NCBI GenBank assembly: GCA_019747905.1
Contig: JAIEQG010000087.1
Span: 1-64,000, forward strand
Length of the DNA stretch: 64,000 bases
DNA from: Burkholderiales bacterium
Lineage (GTDB): Bacteria > Pseudomonadota > Gammaproteobacteria > Burkholderiales > Ga0077523
Direction of reading: 5' to 3'
A program made the translations under genes and the position numbers. Below the pieces are notes generated by a model. That model worked only from the letters and a program-made list of their open reading frames with translations. It was not told the origin of the DNA and searched no databases. Positions 11,140 through 19,132 of this stretch are shown here, piece by piece; the stretch's first letter is position 1; each line of letters opens with the position of its first letter.

Positions 11140-11376
11140 GAATCTCACCCCTGAAGCGAAGGCGCCGGTGGCGCAATCGGAGTTGTCTCGATGACGCTCA
11201 CCAGGTTCTGTCGGCTGTGGCTACAGGCCAGGAGCCCTAAGGCTCGACATCCGGGACGTGGGAGCATCACAAACCTCTCGAAAGAGAAGCTTCGGGGAGG
11301 GATGCTACCTCGGTGAAATCTCAAAGTCACCAAAAAAAACGCGCGTATTTTTAATGATTTAGAAATAAAGATTGTC
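11140..11376 (-). other. Long predicted 5' leader of the initiating transferase gene
   Basis: If transcription starts at the sigma-54 promoter at 11388-11403, the mRNA carries about 230 nt before the start codon. The leader begins AT-rich (about 11325-11370) and then has short hairpins, such as GAGCC/GGCTC at 11230-11243 and CTCT/AGAG near 11277-11288. I could not match it to a c-di-GMP riboswitch consensus. Confidence 0.4.
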
Positions 11377-11472
11377 AGGTTCGAAAACGCAAGTTCAGGG
11401 CCAGGATTCTGTTTTAGTGAGAATTCAGTTGTCTACAGACGACACTTGAGTCGATGTCGACGAACCTGACAA
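11372..11472. repeat. Inverted repeat flanking the epsB promoter
   Basis: A 12-bp sequence, TTGTCAGGTTCG (11372-11383), recurs as its exact reverse complement, CGAACCTGACAA (11461-11472). One arm lies at the predicted transcription start and the other about 85 nt upstream. Between them GTTGTCTACAGACGAC forms a near-palindrome (11429-11444). The layout resembles paired operator sites, but no bound protein can be assigned. Confidence 0.5.
11388..11403 (-). promoter_or_regulatory. Sigma-54 promoter for the initiating transferase
   Basis: The minus strand reads TGGCCCTGAACTTGCG. It has TGG at -24 and TTGC at -12, with the required GG-N10-GC spacing. It is the only close match in the 417-nt divergent gap and is oriented toward the EpsB-type gene. 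Confidence 0.7.
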
Positions 11473-11565
11473 AAATAGGCAAATTTGGCCGTCGCGGGCA
11501 CCTGGGGCACTCGGGGCTTGCTGCGGGAACTGCAACGGCGCCCGCGCCACGATCGGAGATTCGTT

Positions 11566-12327
11566 ATGGATCAATGGGTGTATTTGCTGCGAAAGCTGGT
11601 CGGCACCGCCTTGCTGCCCCCTGTCGGCCCGCTTCTGCTGCTGGTGCTGGCCCTTGCCTTGATTCCCCGGAGGCGCGTGCTGGGTCTTGCGATCGCCTGG
11701 TTCGCGGCGCTGTTCCTGATTGCGCTGTCGATCCCGTGGGTGGCGGGTACGCTGACCCTGGCGATCGGAGGCGTCTCGGCGCCCGTGAGCCCCGAGCAGC
11801 TCCGCGAAGTTCAGGCGATCGTCGTGATGGGTGGGGGGCTACGGCCCGAGGCGCCGGAGTTCGGCACCGACGCACCGGGTATCCTCACGCTCGAGCGGGT
11901 GCGCTACGCCGCTTTCCTGGCCCGCTCGTCCAAGGCGCCGATCCTGGTAACGGGTGGTCCCACAGCCCGTACCCGCTCCGAGGCCGACGTGATGGCCGAC
12001 GTGCTCGAACAGGAGTACTCGGTCGCGGTCCGCTGGCGCGAGGGGCGGGCGCGCAACACGCGCGAGAATGCGCTCTTCAGCGCTGAGATCCTCAAGGCGG
12101 CCGGTATCACGAAGGTGGCAGTGGTGAGCCACGCGGTCGATACGCGGCGCGCGCTGCGGGAATTCCGGGCCGTGGGCATGGAACCCATCGCGGCGCCGAC
12201 CCACCTTCCTGGGCGCGGACTGGTGCTCCCTTGGGACTTTGTTCCGAACATGGGCTCTTTCGCGGCTAGTTATCTCGCGCTGTACGAACTCCTCGGCAAT
12301 ATCGCGGCCTGGGTCGTCGGACGCTGA
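11566..12327 (+). CDS. YdcF/ElyC-like membrane protein (DUF218)
   Basis: A 253-aa protein with two N-terminal membrane helices (about residues 11-31 and 36-60), followed by a DUF218 domain. The domain motifs are AIVVMGGG at the first strand, a middle ILVTGGP, and RNTRENALFS. ElyC/YdcF relatives act in envelope polysaccharide and lipid-carrier homeostasis, but the reaction is unknown. ATG 11566 is preferred over the longer reading from 11485 because GGAG precedes it by 8 nt and the hydrophobic segment begins directly after it. It is the only plus-strand gene between two minus-strand runs and converges with the nucleotidyltransferase gene. No sigma-54 element was found upstream. Confidence 0.85.
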   Translation: MDQWVYLLRKLVGTALLPPVGPLLLLVLALALIPRRRVLGLAIAWFAALFLIALSIPWVAGTLTLAIGGVSAPVSPEQLREVQAIVVMGGGLRPEAPEFGTDAPGILTLERVRYAAFLARSSKAPILVTGGPTARTRSEADVMADVLEQEYSVAVRWREGRARNTRENALFSAEILKAAGITKVAVVSHAVDTRRALREFRAVGMEPIAAPTHLPGRGLVLPWDFVPNMGSFAASYLALYELLGNIAAWVVGR

Positions 12328-12354
12328 GTGACACAGACCCGACGAGAGGTAACC

Positions 12355-13482
12355 TCAGTCGTCGGAGGCTCTGGACGGGCTAAGGCGCTCCTTGGCAGCG
12401 CGGATCGCCTTGTGGAATGCGTGGTAGGCGAGTAGCCGCGGAGGCATGCGCTGCCACAGGTAGCGCAGGTTGAGGAGGTGGGCCGCGATGCTGCGAACTA
12501 TGTCGCGCCGCCCTTCCGGTGCGGGTGGCGGCAGCGCGCGGGCGAGGAGTGCGGCCATCCACCAGCGCAGCGGTGCAGGAGGTGCAACCGCAGCGAGCGG
12601 CCCGACCACGGCCTCCGGCACCGGGGTTTGCAGCCATGCGCGGCACGTGGTGATCGCATACCAGAGAGGCCGCTCGAGACGTGCTTGGCGGGCCTCCTCG
12701 AGGGCCGTCATCCAGGCCTCAGGTGTCTCGACCCACTCGCGCACGAGGGAATCTATGTCGACCAGGTCGCGCAACTTCGACACACAGTCCGAATCGGCGA
12801 ATACGTGGGCAGCGGCATGCAGCAGACGGTGCACCGGATGCAGCACGGTGAATCGTGTGCCCGCTACCGGTTGCGCCATGTCGAACAGCCGCTGCGCATC
12901 AGGTCGATAGCGGGACGTGACCGGCACGATGGTGTGGTGCACGTCGAGTTGCATCGGGCGTTCAGGAAACCGCAGTGGCGGCAGTTCGTGAGACCACTCG
13001 CGGTAGTAACGTTGGTCGTAGGCGTCGGTCGTTTCGCTTTCCCATCCGGCGAAAATCAACGCGTCTTCGACCTCCTGCAGATGGGCTTTCGGCACCATCA
13101 GGTCTACGTCTTCGAAGATCCGGCCGTGGCCCGTGCGCGACCCGAGCGCAGCGTAGGCCGCTCCCTTCAGCAAGACGATGGGCCCGCCGTAGTCGCCAAG
13201 AGCTTCCGCCACGGCGCGTAGCTCCACACCTGCCATGGCCGCGCGCTGCAACGAGACGCGGTAGTCGCTCTCGAGCATCTGCGCGGCCGGCTCCGGAATC
13301 CTTGCGAGCAGTCCGGCAACATTCAGGCGCGCATGGAGAGCGCCCAGCAGCTTGGCGCTGCGCGCCGCCCGGACGGCGAGATCCCAGTCGGTGGGCGACC
13401 AGCGCAACGCTTCGTCCGGCTGGGTAAGCAGCGACAGCAACAGTCGGGCGTGCCGTGCGGGCGGCGGATTCGAAGCGGCCAT
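12355..13482 (-). CDS. Nucleotidyltransferase family protein of the HPr-rel-A cassette
   Basis: A 375-aa predicted nucleotidyltransferase (NTP_transf_5-like). The motif LLKGAAYAALG (about 104-114) and the metal-binding pair Asp125/Asp127 in FEDVDLMVP match the catalytic core of this superfamily. The C-terminal half is alpha-helical and Arg/Trp-rich with no assigned function. It ends a minus-strand set with an HprK-like kinase, a PqqD-like protein and a small exported protein. This neighbourhood was defined computationally as HPr-rel-A, and the substrate is unknown. I start at ATG 13482. The open frame extends to 14154, but that part lies antisense to nothing and inside the kinase gene in another frame, so it is not coding. 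Confidence 0.8.
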   Translation of the reverse strand: MAASNPPPARHARLLLSLLTQPDEALRWSPTDWDLAVRAARSAKLLGALHARLNVAGLLARIPEPAAQMLESDYRVSLQRAAMAGVELRAVAEALGDYGGPIVLLKGAAYAALGSRTGHGRIFEDVDLMVPKAHLQEVEDALIFAGWESETTDAYDQRYYREWSHELPPLRFPERPMQLDVHHTIVPVTSRYRPDAQRLFDMAQPVAGTRFTVLHPVHRLLHAAAHVFADSDCVSKLRDLVDIDSLVREWVETPEAWMTALEEARQARLERPLWYAITTCRAWLQTPVPEAVVGPLAAVAPPAPLRWWMAALLARALPPPAPEGRRDIVRSIAAHLLNLRYLWQRMPPRLLAYHAFHKAIRAAKERLSPSRASDD

Positions 13483-13529
13483 GGAATGTAGGGCGGTCCC
13501 GAATCCTAATGCACGGGACCGCGGGTGCG

Positions 13530-14456
13530 TCAGTGACGTCGTGCTGCCACGGTATCGACCAGCGAGTCGACAGTCTGAATGGCCGACGCGAGGTCGGAGT
13601 AGGTGAGTCGATAGCACTCGCACGCATCGATTACCTTGCAGGCGGCTTCGAAGCCCGCGGAGCCGAGTACCTCGTAGTTGAACGAATTCACGACCAGCTT
13701 GGAGAAAGCCTGGGAGCGACCCATCGTCTCGAGAGTGGTCTCTGCGCCCGACTGATAGAGCGGGAAGATGACGAGACCGGGCTCTGCCGGCACATGCCGA
13801 TGTTCGACGCTGGTCAAGTCGGGCGCCAGGTGCGCGACAGTGCCCTTGCGGGTCTTCGGAAAGGACGGCCCCAGGCGCGCCTGCGGGAACCTGGCCCGGA
13901 TCACGTCGATCGATGCGTTCTTCAAGGCCGCACCCTTCAGCATGGGCATCAACGCGGCGTCCGCGAATCGAACGACCCCGAACTCGTCGGACAACAGCCG
14001 ATAGCCGCTCAGCATCAAGGCCGCCGTCAGCGTGCTCTTGCCGGAGCCGGGCACCGCCGGCAGGACGATACCCACACCGCGCTTTTCCACCACGCCCGAG
14101 TGCAGCAGCAGGCAATGGTTGTAGCGTTCGGCGAGAGTCCAGTTCACGCCCCACTCGAGCAGTGGCAAGTGGGTATCGGCGGGGAACGGTTCGAATGGGC
14201 GGTTGCCGTCGACGTCGAACTCGACCTGGGGGTGAATGAAGCGCCGCGCGCCCGGGACGCGTCGCACGGATGCGCTCACCTGGCAGAACACGCCATCATC
14301 GACGATTGGAAACTCCGCGTACACGGTGCCCAGGGCCGCCGCCAGGCCCTTCGAATTGCTCCGTACCCGGATCGAAGCCGACCCGATGTCGAGCACGATG
14401 CCGTCGGCGTCCAGGCGCCGGGCCAGCGCGGCAGCTGACAATTCACCGATGCGCAT
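13530..14456 (-). CDS. HprK-related kinase A
   Basis: A 308-aa P-loop protein resembling the C-terminal kinase domain of HPr(Ser) kinase/phosphorylase. The Walker A motif PAVPGSGKST is at about 133-142, and an acidic DE pair at 157-158 (LLSDEFG) follows, as in HprK. The N-terminal lobe is unlike HprK's own. ATG 14456 overlaps the end of the PqqD-like gene by 14 nt and is preferred over the longer reading from 14537, which would lie mostly inside that gene. The target is unknown. No HPr or PTS gene is visible here, so the phosphoacceptor may be another protein of the cassette. Confidence 0.85.
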   Translation of the reverse strand: MRIGELSAAALARRLDADGIVLDIGSASIRVRSNSKGLAAALGTVYAEFPIVDDGVFCQVSASVRRVPGARRFIHPQVEFDVDGNRPFEPFPADTHLPLLEWGVNWTLAERYNHCLLLHSGVVEKRGVGIVLPAVPGSGKSTLTAALMLSGYRLLSDEFGVVRFADAALMPMLKGAALKNASIDVIRARFPQARLGPSFPKTRKGTVAHLAPDLTSVEHRHVPAEPGLVIFPLYQSGAETTLETMGRSQAFSKLVVNSFNYEVLGSAGFEAACKVIDACECYRLTYSDLASAIQTVDSLVDTVAARRH

Positions 14457-14733
14457 GGTCCGTCGCGGCTGCGACCAGCCGCAAATCCGTGAGCTGAACC
14501 AGGGCATCGGCGACGAATCGTTCGGCGCCGGCCGCATCGAGATCGCTGGCCTCCACGGCCGTGTCGATCAAGTCCTGCAAGGAGCAAGGTCCGGCGCCAA
14601 GCGCTTCCAGCATCGTGCCCACGAGCAGGTCGACGACGTGGGTTTCCCAGCGCTGCGGATTGAAGACCGCGCAGCCGTCGTCGAAGAAATGAAGACGCGT
14701 CCCGGACGCGTCGGCAAGTACCCAGCCGGACAC
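14443..14733 (-). CDS. PqqD-like chaperone of the HPr-rel-A cassette
   Basis: A 96-aa protein with the small winged-helix PqqD fold expected from its size and from features such as a DGCAVFNPQRWETHVVD-like N-terminal beta region and a helical C-terminus. PqqD-type domains bind leader peptides of ribosomally made, modified peptides. The start codon is GTG, with GGAG about 10 nt upstream. It overlaps the kinase start and lies 49 nt after the small exported protein. By analogy it could bind the N-terminal part of that protein, but this is inference. Confidence 0.75.
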   Translation of the reverse strand: MSGWVLADASGTRLHFFDDGCAVFNPQRWETHVVDLLVGTMLEALGAGPCSLQDLIDTAVEASDLDAAGAERFVADALVQLTDLRLVAAATDHAHR

Positions 14734-14782
14734 CGGCTATCGACTCCAGACCGGCGCGGTACTCAACGCCGTAACCGCCGCG

Positions 14783-15283
14783 TTACTTCGGCCGCAGGGA
14801 GGTCCAGCAGGAGTTGGTGCACTTATTGGAACCCGAATAGGATTCCCAGTGATAAGCGCAAGGCGTGCCCGAACTGTTGATCTTGACCAGGACGTGCTTG
14901 TAACTCGGCGTGCTCGGCAGGTGCTCGATGATGCCGGGCCCGCCGGGTACGTAGGAAGACGTCTTCGGCGTTACCGTATCCGGCGAGTACCGATCAAGCT
15001 CGTAATAGCAGCTCCCGTTGATGCTTTTGATGAACTTGCGGCCGGACAGGCGCGTCGGCTTGCCGTTGACCGGCACCGTCAGCTCGCACGGCTGGCACTT
15101 CCAGCGCATCCACTCGTCCGGCGTGTCGCACAGGAGCTTGTAAGGCGTAGGCTTCAGCGCATCGCGCTCGAGGCAGCGATTGCTGGCCAGGGCGGTGGCG
15201 GAGGACGGGCGAACGGTCAGGATGACTGGCACCGCCAGTCCGGCCTGAATGATCTTGCGCCGCTTTGCTTGCTGCTTGTCCAT
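14783..15283 (-). CDS. Small exported Cys-rich protein, possible HPr-rel-A substrate
   Basis: A 166-aa protein I do not recognise by function. The N-terminus has basic residues (KRRK at 7-10), then a hydrophobic stretch ending in SATALA, so it looks like an export or Tat-like signal. The remainder is polar and holds eight cysteines, including CQPC and CTNSC, suggesting disulfides or modification. ATG 15283 is chosen over the TTG at 15298. It directly precedes the PqqD-like and kinase genes and has its own sigma-54 promoter about 40 nt upstream, like known PrsR targets. It lacks a PEP-CTERM sorting tail. It may be the client of the PqqD/kinase/nucleotidyltransferase set. Confidence 0.7.
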   Translation of the reverse strand: MDKQQAKRRKIIQAGLAVPVILTVRPSSATALASNRCLERDALKPTPYKLLCDTPDEWMRWKCQPCELTVPVNGKPTRLSGRKFIKSINGSCYYELDRYSPDTVTPKTSSYVPGGPGIIEHLPSTPSYKHVLVKINSSGTPCAYHWESYSGSNKCTNSCWTSLRPK

Positions 15284-15322
15284 GGGGATCGACCGCAAAA
15301 CTCTGAGAAGTGCAGCGAATAT

Positions 15323-15338
15323 AGCAAGACGGGTTCCA
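15323..15338 (-). promoter_or_regulatory. Sigma-54 promoter for the HPr-rel-A cassette
   Basis: The minus strand reads TGGAACCCGTCTTGCT, with TGG and TTGCT separated by the exact GG-N10-GC spacing; it is one of the best sigma-54 matches in the window. Predicted transcription starts near 15312, about 29 nt before the ATG at 15283. It separates this cassette from the polymerase gene upstream. Confidence 0.72.
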
Positions 15339-15380
15339 GTCGGAGCGTATCGTTCAACCCACTGAGATGGAATACTTTTT

Positions 15381-17900
15381 TTAGGCGATCCGAGGGGTGG
15401 TCGGAGGGTCGGTGTAAGAAAAATCGACGTCCCGGTGTTTCCCTGTGGGGGTTCGATGGTCGCTGCCGGAGCGTACCTTCCGGCGCAGGACGTGCGGATG
15501 GCGCCGCAACACCAGCGCCATCCAGAGTACGAGCATCAACCACATAGTCAGCCGCGGCACATCGACCAGACTGTCGAACAGGCCGACCGTCACGAATCCG
15601 AGCAGGCTCGCAAGCGGCACCGTGGCCAGCAGTCCCGCCGATCTTGCTCGCAGAGCGAGGCGCCCCATTGCTACCAGCAGCACGGTACCCAGCGCCATCA
15701 CGCCGAAAAGGCCTTGTTCGACGTACAGGTGCAATGCCAGGTTCTTTGCGTGCCATGGCAGGTGGTGCCGGTCGGACGAGAAGAACCAGAAGGCGGGTCC
15801 GGCTTCGAATCCGCCATTGCTCACGATGGGCCGGCTGCGCGAGTCGAGGATCTCGAGATCGTCGACGTCGACGGCAGCAGCGCCATCGAGGTCAATAGAC
15901 AACGAAGCGAGCCGCGGGGCATACCAGGGGCCGGGGTCCAGCGTTCCCGCTTCGGTCATACCCTCCACCGACTGCCAGTCGCCAGCCTTCACGGCCAGCG
16001 GGCGGATGACGCAATCTTCCGTATACAACAGGTGCTTGCGGCAAACTTCGATCCGCACCACCGAATCGCTGGGTGCTCGCACTCGCAGTCGATAGGTGAA
16101 GGGGCCTCGGATATCGAGCGGCACGGCCTGGGTCACGCGGAACATCTCGCCGAATCCGAGCAGATGTCGCGGCGGGCCAAGTCGCAGGAAGCGCTCGCCG
16201 CCAGGGTCCAAGATCCGCCATGTTCCGGGGAATAAGCCCGCGGGCACAGTCCAGAAGTACGCCTCGGAATAACGTCCGCTCCCGATGCCAAGCCATCGGT
16301 CGGCCTCGTTCTGGACCATGGACAGAACATGCTTCCAGTGCACGACCCGGCCTTCGAGGTCCACCCGGACCGTCGACGCTCGAGTATGGAAGTAGTAACT
16401 GCCGAAAACGGCCGCCGCGAGCAGGCTCGCGACCCCAATTGTGCCCGCCACCAGCGTACCGCGTGCACTAGGCAGCCAGAGCGGGTCACTCCGCAGTGCC
16501 TGCACTAGGCCCGGCAGCGCCACCAGCACGCCCGCCGTGAACGCTCCGGGCAGAGCCTGTTCTCCACCCCAATGAATCGGCACCGCCACTGCGCTAGCCG
16601 CGGCCCAGACGAAGATGGCCAGCGCTACGATACGCGCGCCGGCCTGCATGGGTCTGCGGTTCGAATGCCATGCGAGGATCGCACCGGCGGTCCATGCCAT
16701 TAGGAACACCGCGTATGGGCCTTTCGGAACCAGCGAGCCGACCCAGGTTCCTACTGCAGCCAGCACCGTGCCGACGGTCATCGCGGTTGCGAGCTCGGCC
16801 CAACGCATTCCGGACGCCTTGCCGGCGAGTGCGTAAGTCAGTCCGGCGGTCAGTAGCAGCGCCCCCGCACCGCGGTATCCGCCATGGCGGAATGCCAGCA
16901 TACCAACGGTCACCGCCGTCAACGTGGCTGCCGCGATGGCTACCAGCGTGCCATAGGGTGTGGGCTGGTGCGATTGGCCGCGATTGGCAATCGCGCCGAC
17001 ACCCAGTGCCGCCCCGGCGACAACGACGGCGAGATACAAGCCACGCGAGAACGTCGTGAGGATCGCGTGACTCCCCAGGGCCAATAGCAGGAGGCAGAGC
17101 GCCAGTCGCAACCGCGAGTGCCGTGCCGTCCAAGTGGCATACATTGCGAACGGCAGCGTGAGTGCCAACCAGCCGTCCAGCGCCGCGCCGCCCACATGCA
17201 TTTCCCAGAAAAGCGCGGTCGTGCGGTAGTCCTCGCTGAAGTTGGTCAGGCCTGGAAAGGCGGCTCGCTCCCAGAGCGCCGCGAGGGATGCCGTTCCCAA
17301 TCCGAGGGCGAGACCCATGCAGAGGCGCCTGAATGTACCCTCCCCGTCGCGGCGCAGAGCCGAGTGCAGGAAGGGCAGCAGCAGCAGCGGAAGCAGATAT
17401 CCCTTGGCGACACGAACCGCGTTCATGCTGCCCGAATATCCGGTCCAGGCTTCTATGGTGACCGCCGGGAACTCGCTCATTCCGCGTGCGATGGCGATGA
17501 CGGCGGACAGCGCAATCGCCAGCATGCCAGCCCATGCGGTGACACCGGCACGGTAAGGAGAGCGTTCTTCGGCACCGATAGGAAGGCGCTCTGTCATGGC
17601 GCGCAGGCTCAGGGCCACGACTGTCGCCAGCAGCAACGCATCGGTTTCAGTTACGTGTATCTGGCCAGTCCAGCGTGCGAGGTCTGCGATCGGCCACAAG
17701 GCCGGCAACAGCAGCAGCCAGGCTGGCGGCCGCGCGAGCACGATGGCGCCGTATAGCGTCAGCGCGACGGCCATTGGCCACGGGCCGTACGCGTGATCGG
17801 CAAGCCACCACGCCAGCGTGATGCCAGCTGCGGGCAGAGCCAAGAATGCATAGGTCCGCAGTGCTCGCGACGACCGGCCACGGGCCAGAGCGGATTCCAT
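15381..17900 (-). CDS. Wzy/O-antigen-ligase-like polymerase with an inserted periplasmic domain
   Basis: An 839-aa polytopic inner-membrane protein with about 12-14 hydrophobic segments. The Wzy_C hallmark elements are present. RVVHWKHVLSMV with GIGSGRYSEA comes near 550-580, and HAKNLALHLYVEQGLFG comes near 720. In typical family members these two motifs are close together. Here about 130 polar residues with a beta-sandwich flavour (from about 590 to 715) lie between them, probably in the periplasm. It likely polymerises or transfers the EPS unit. GAGGTAGAGG precedes the ATG, and the gene starts 11 nt after the beta-helix gene. It is a second ligase/polymerase besides the one at 42752-44038. 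Confidence 0.85.
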   Translation of the reverse strand: MESALARGRSSRALRTYAFLALPAAGITLAWWLADHAYGPWPMAVALTLYGAIVLARPPAWLLLLPALWPIADLARWTGQIHVTETDALLLATVVALSLRAMTERLPIGAEERSPYRAGVTAWAGMLAIALSAVIAIARGMSEFPAVTIEAWTGYSGSMNAVRVAKGYLLPLLLLPFLHSALRRDGEGTFRRLCMGLALGLGTASLAALWERAAFPGLTNFSEDYRTTALFWEMHVGGAALDGWLALTLPFAMYATWTARHSRLRLALCLLLLALGSHAILTTFSRGLYLAVVVAGAALGVGAIANRGQSHQPTPYGTLVAIAAATLTAVTVGMLAFRHGGYRGAGALLLTAGLTYALAGKASGMRWAELATAMTVGTVLAAVGTWVGSLVPKGPYAVFLMAWTAGAILAWHSNRRPMQAGARIVALAIFVWAAASAVAVPIHWGGEQALPGAFTAGVLVALPGLVQALRSDPLWLPSARGTLVAGTIGVASLLAAAVFGSYYFHTRASTVRVDLEGRVVHWKHVLSMVQNEADRWLGIGSGRYSEAYFWTVPAGLFPGTWRILDPGGERFLRLGPPRHLLGFGEMFRVTQAVPLDIRGPFTYRLRVRAPSDSVVRIEVCRKHLLYTEDCVIRPLAVKAGDWQSVEGMTEAGTLDPGPWYAPRLASLSIDLDGAAAVDVDDLEILDSRSRPIVSNGGFEAGPAFWFFSSDRHHLPWHAKNLALHLYVEQGLFGVMALGTVLLVAMGRLALRARSAGLLATVPLASLLGFVTVGLFDSLVDVPRLTMWLMLVLWMALVLRRHPHVLRRKVRSGSDHRTPTGKHRDVDFSYTDPPTTPRIA

Positions 17901-17911
17901 AGGCCTCTACC

Positions 17912-19132
17912 TCAAGGACCCAGTGACTGCAACGCGCCCGGACTCAGCCGGCCATCGGGGCGCAGTGGCCTCAATGCCACGGGATGGGCGTACTCGGCCG
18001 TGGGTCGTAGCGAAACGCCGTTGACCGTCGGTACCGCATTTGCCCGGCCCACCAGGGGCGAGGTCGAGCGCAGGCGCAGATCGAGTCTTGGCGCAAGCAT
18101 GAAGTCCGACCAGCCGGTGAGAGTCACGTCGTCGCGCGTCACCTTGGCCGCACCCAGGTTAAGCGTGCCGGGCCCGACGAGTATGTTGTTGGAAAGTGTC
18201 GCCACGGCCGCGCCTCGCTCCACGTGCACGAACACCCCGCCATCGGTGCGGTCGTTCATGATGGTGTTGTGCGACAGGTACAACTCGTTTGTCGCGGCTG
18301 TGTAGCCCTCGCGCCCATAGGCGACGATGATCGGGTTCTCTGTCGCATTCGACTGCTGGATCAGGTTGCCGATCACGAAGGCCAACCCGCCGTTGGGGAA
18401 CTCCAGTTCGTAGCTTGCGTTGCCGTCGAACTCGTCGGTGAGCCGGTTGTAGAGAATGTGATTCTCGCGGGCCCGGCTCTTCAGAAGGTGTCCCACCTTG
18501 GCGCGGTGGAACCAGCTGCCCTTGACGGTCAGACGTGCGATCGAACCGGCGTACAAGTTGTGGGTGTAGCCATCGCCCGTACCGTTGCGCTCGAACTCGG
18601 AGTTCTCGATGACCAGTTCGGCCGTGCCGTCGTTGCTGGCGAGAATGCCGTTCTCGTTGTCGCGGAACGCGCAGCCGCGCACCGTGAGGCGCCCGCGTTC
18701 GTGGCGGATGCCGGCGCCGTTGCGATCGATCACCTTCGCGTCGCGGAACTCAAGGTTCTCGACGAGCATGTCGTCAGTGCGCACGACCCAGATGCCTTTG
18801 GCTTCCGCCGCGAGGCCGGTGGCGAACAGCGTCGGGCGGGCTCCCACCCCGCGCACGGTGATGCGCCGTTGTGTCCACACTGCCACGTCGCCGAGATAGT
18901 CACCCGGATCCACTTCGATGGTATCGCCGTCGCGAGCGACCTTGGCGGCTTCCGCAATGCGCTTGTACGTTCGAGTCGGTCCGACCTGAAGTACTCGGGG
19001 TGCTTCCGCAACCACTGGCGCCGGCGGCGTTGGCGGGACCGGATTGCCTGGTCCCTTCGCGATCTTGCCGGCGAGCACGATGTTGCTTGCCAGGGCGAAC
19101 AAGAGCACGGCAAGGGTGGCTGCGCTACGCAT
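17912..19132 (-). CDS. Secreted right-handed beta-helix protein
   Basis: A 406-aa protein with an N-terminal signal peptide (hydrophobic 6-20) and a Pro-rich linker. From about 70 to 330 it shows short repeated strands of the NENGILASND, NLYAGSIARLTV and NNILVGPGTL kind, typical of right-handed parallel beta-helices (pectate-lyase-like or C5-epimerase-like). Such folds act as polysaccharide lyases, epimerases or binding proteins. Catalytic residues cannot be named. The ATG at 19132 overlaps the preceding amidotransferase-like gene by 8 nt; the longer reading from 19273 is rejected because it lies inside that gene. It could trim or modify the EPS during export. Confidence 0.8.
   Translation of the reverse strand: MRSAATLAVLLFALASNIVLAGKIAKGPGNPVPPTPPAPVVAEAPRVLQVGPTRTYKRIAEAAKVARDGDTIEVDPGDYLGDVAVWTQRRITVRGVGARPTLFATGLAAEAKGIWVVRTDDMLVENLEFRDAKVIDRNGAGIRHERGRLTVRGCAFRDNENGILASNDGTAELVIENSEFERNGTGDGYTHNLYAGSIARLTVKGSWFHRAKVGHLLKSRARENHILYNRLTDEFDGNASYELEFPNGGLAFVIGNLIQQSNATENPIIVAYGREGYTAATNELYLSHNTIMNDRTDGGVFVHVERGAAVATLSNNILVGPGTLNLGAAKVTRDDVTLTGWSDFMLAPRLDLRLRSTSPLVGRANAVPTVNGVSLRPTAEYAHPVALRPLRPDGRLSPGALQSLGP

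Noticed and set aside
11503-11522. GG and TTGC boxes before the YdcF-like gene, resembling a sigma-54 promoter
   Set aside because: The spacing between GG and GC is 12 nt instead of 10, so it cannot be a standard -24/-12 element.
13483-14154. N-terminal extension of the nucleotidyltransferase frame
   Set aside because: The added peptide is low-complexity Arg-rich and overlaps the HprK-like gene in another frame; the homology begins at the ATG at 13482.
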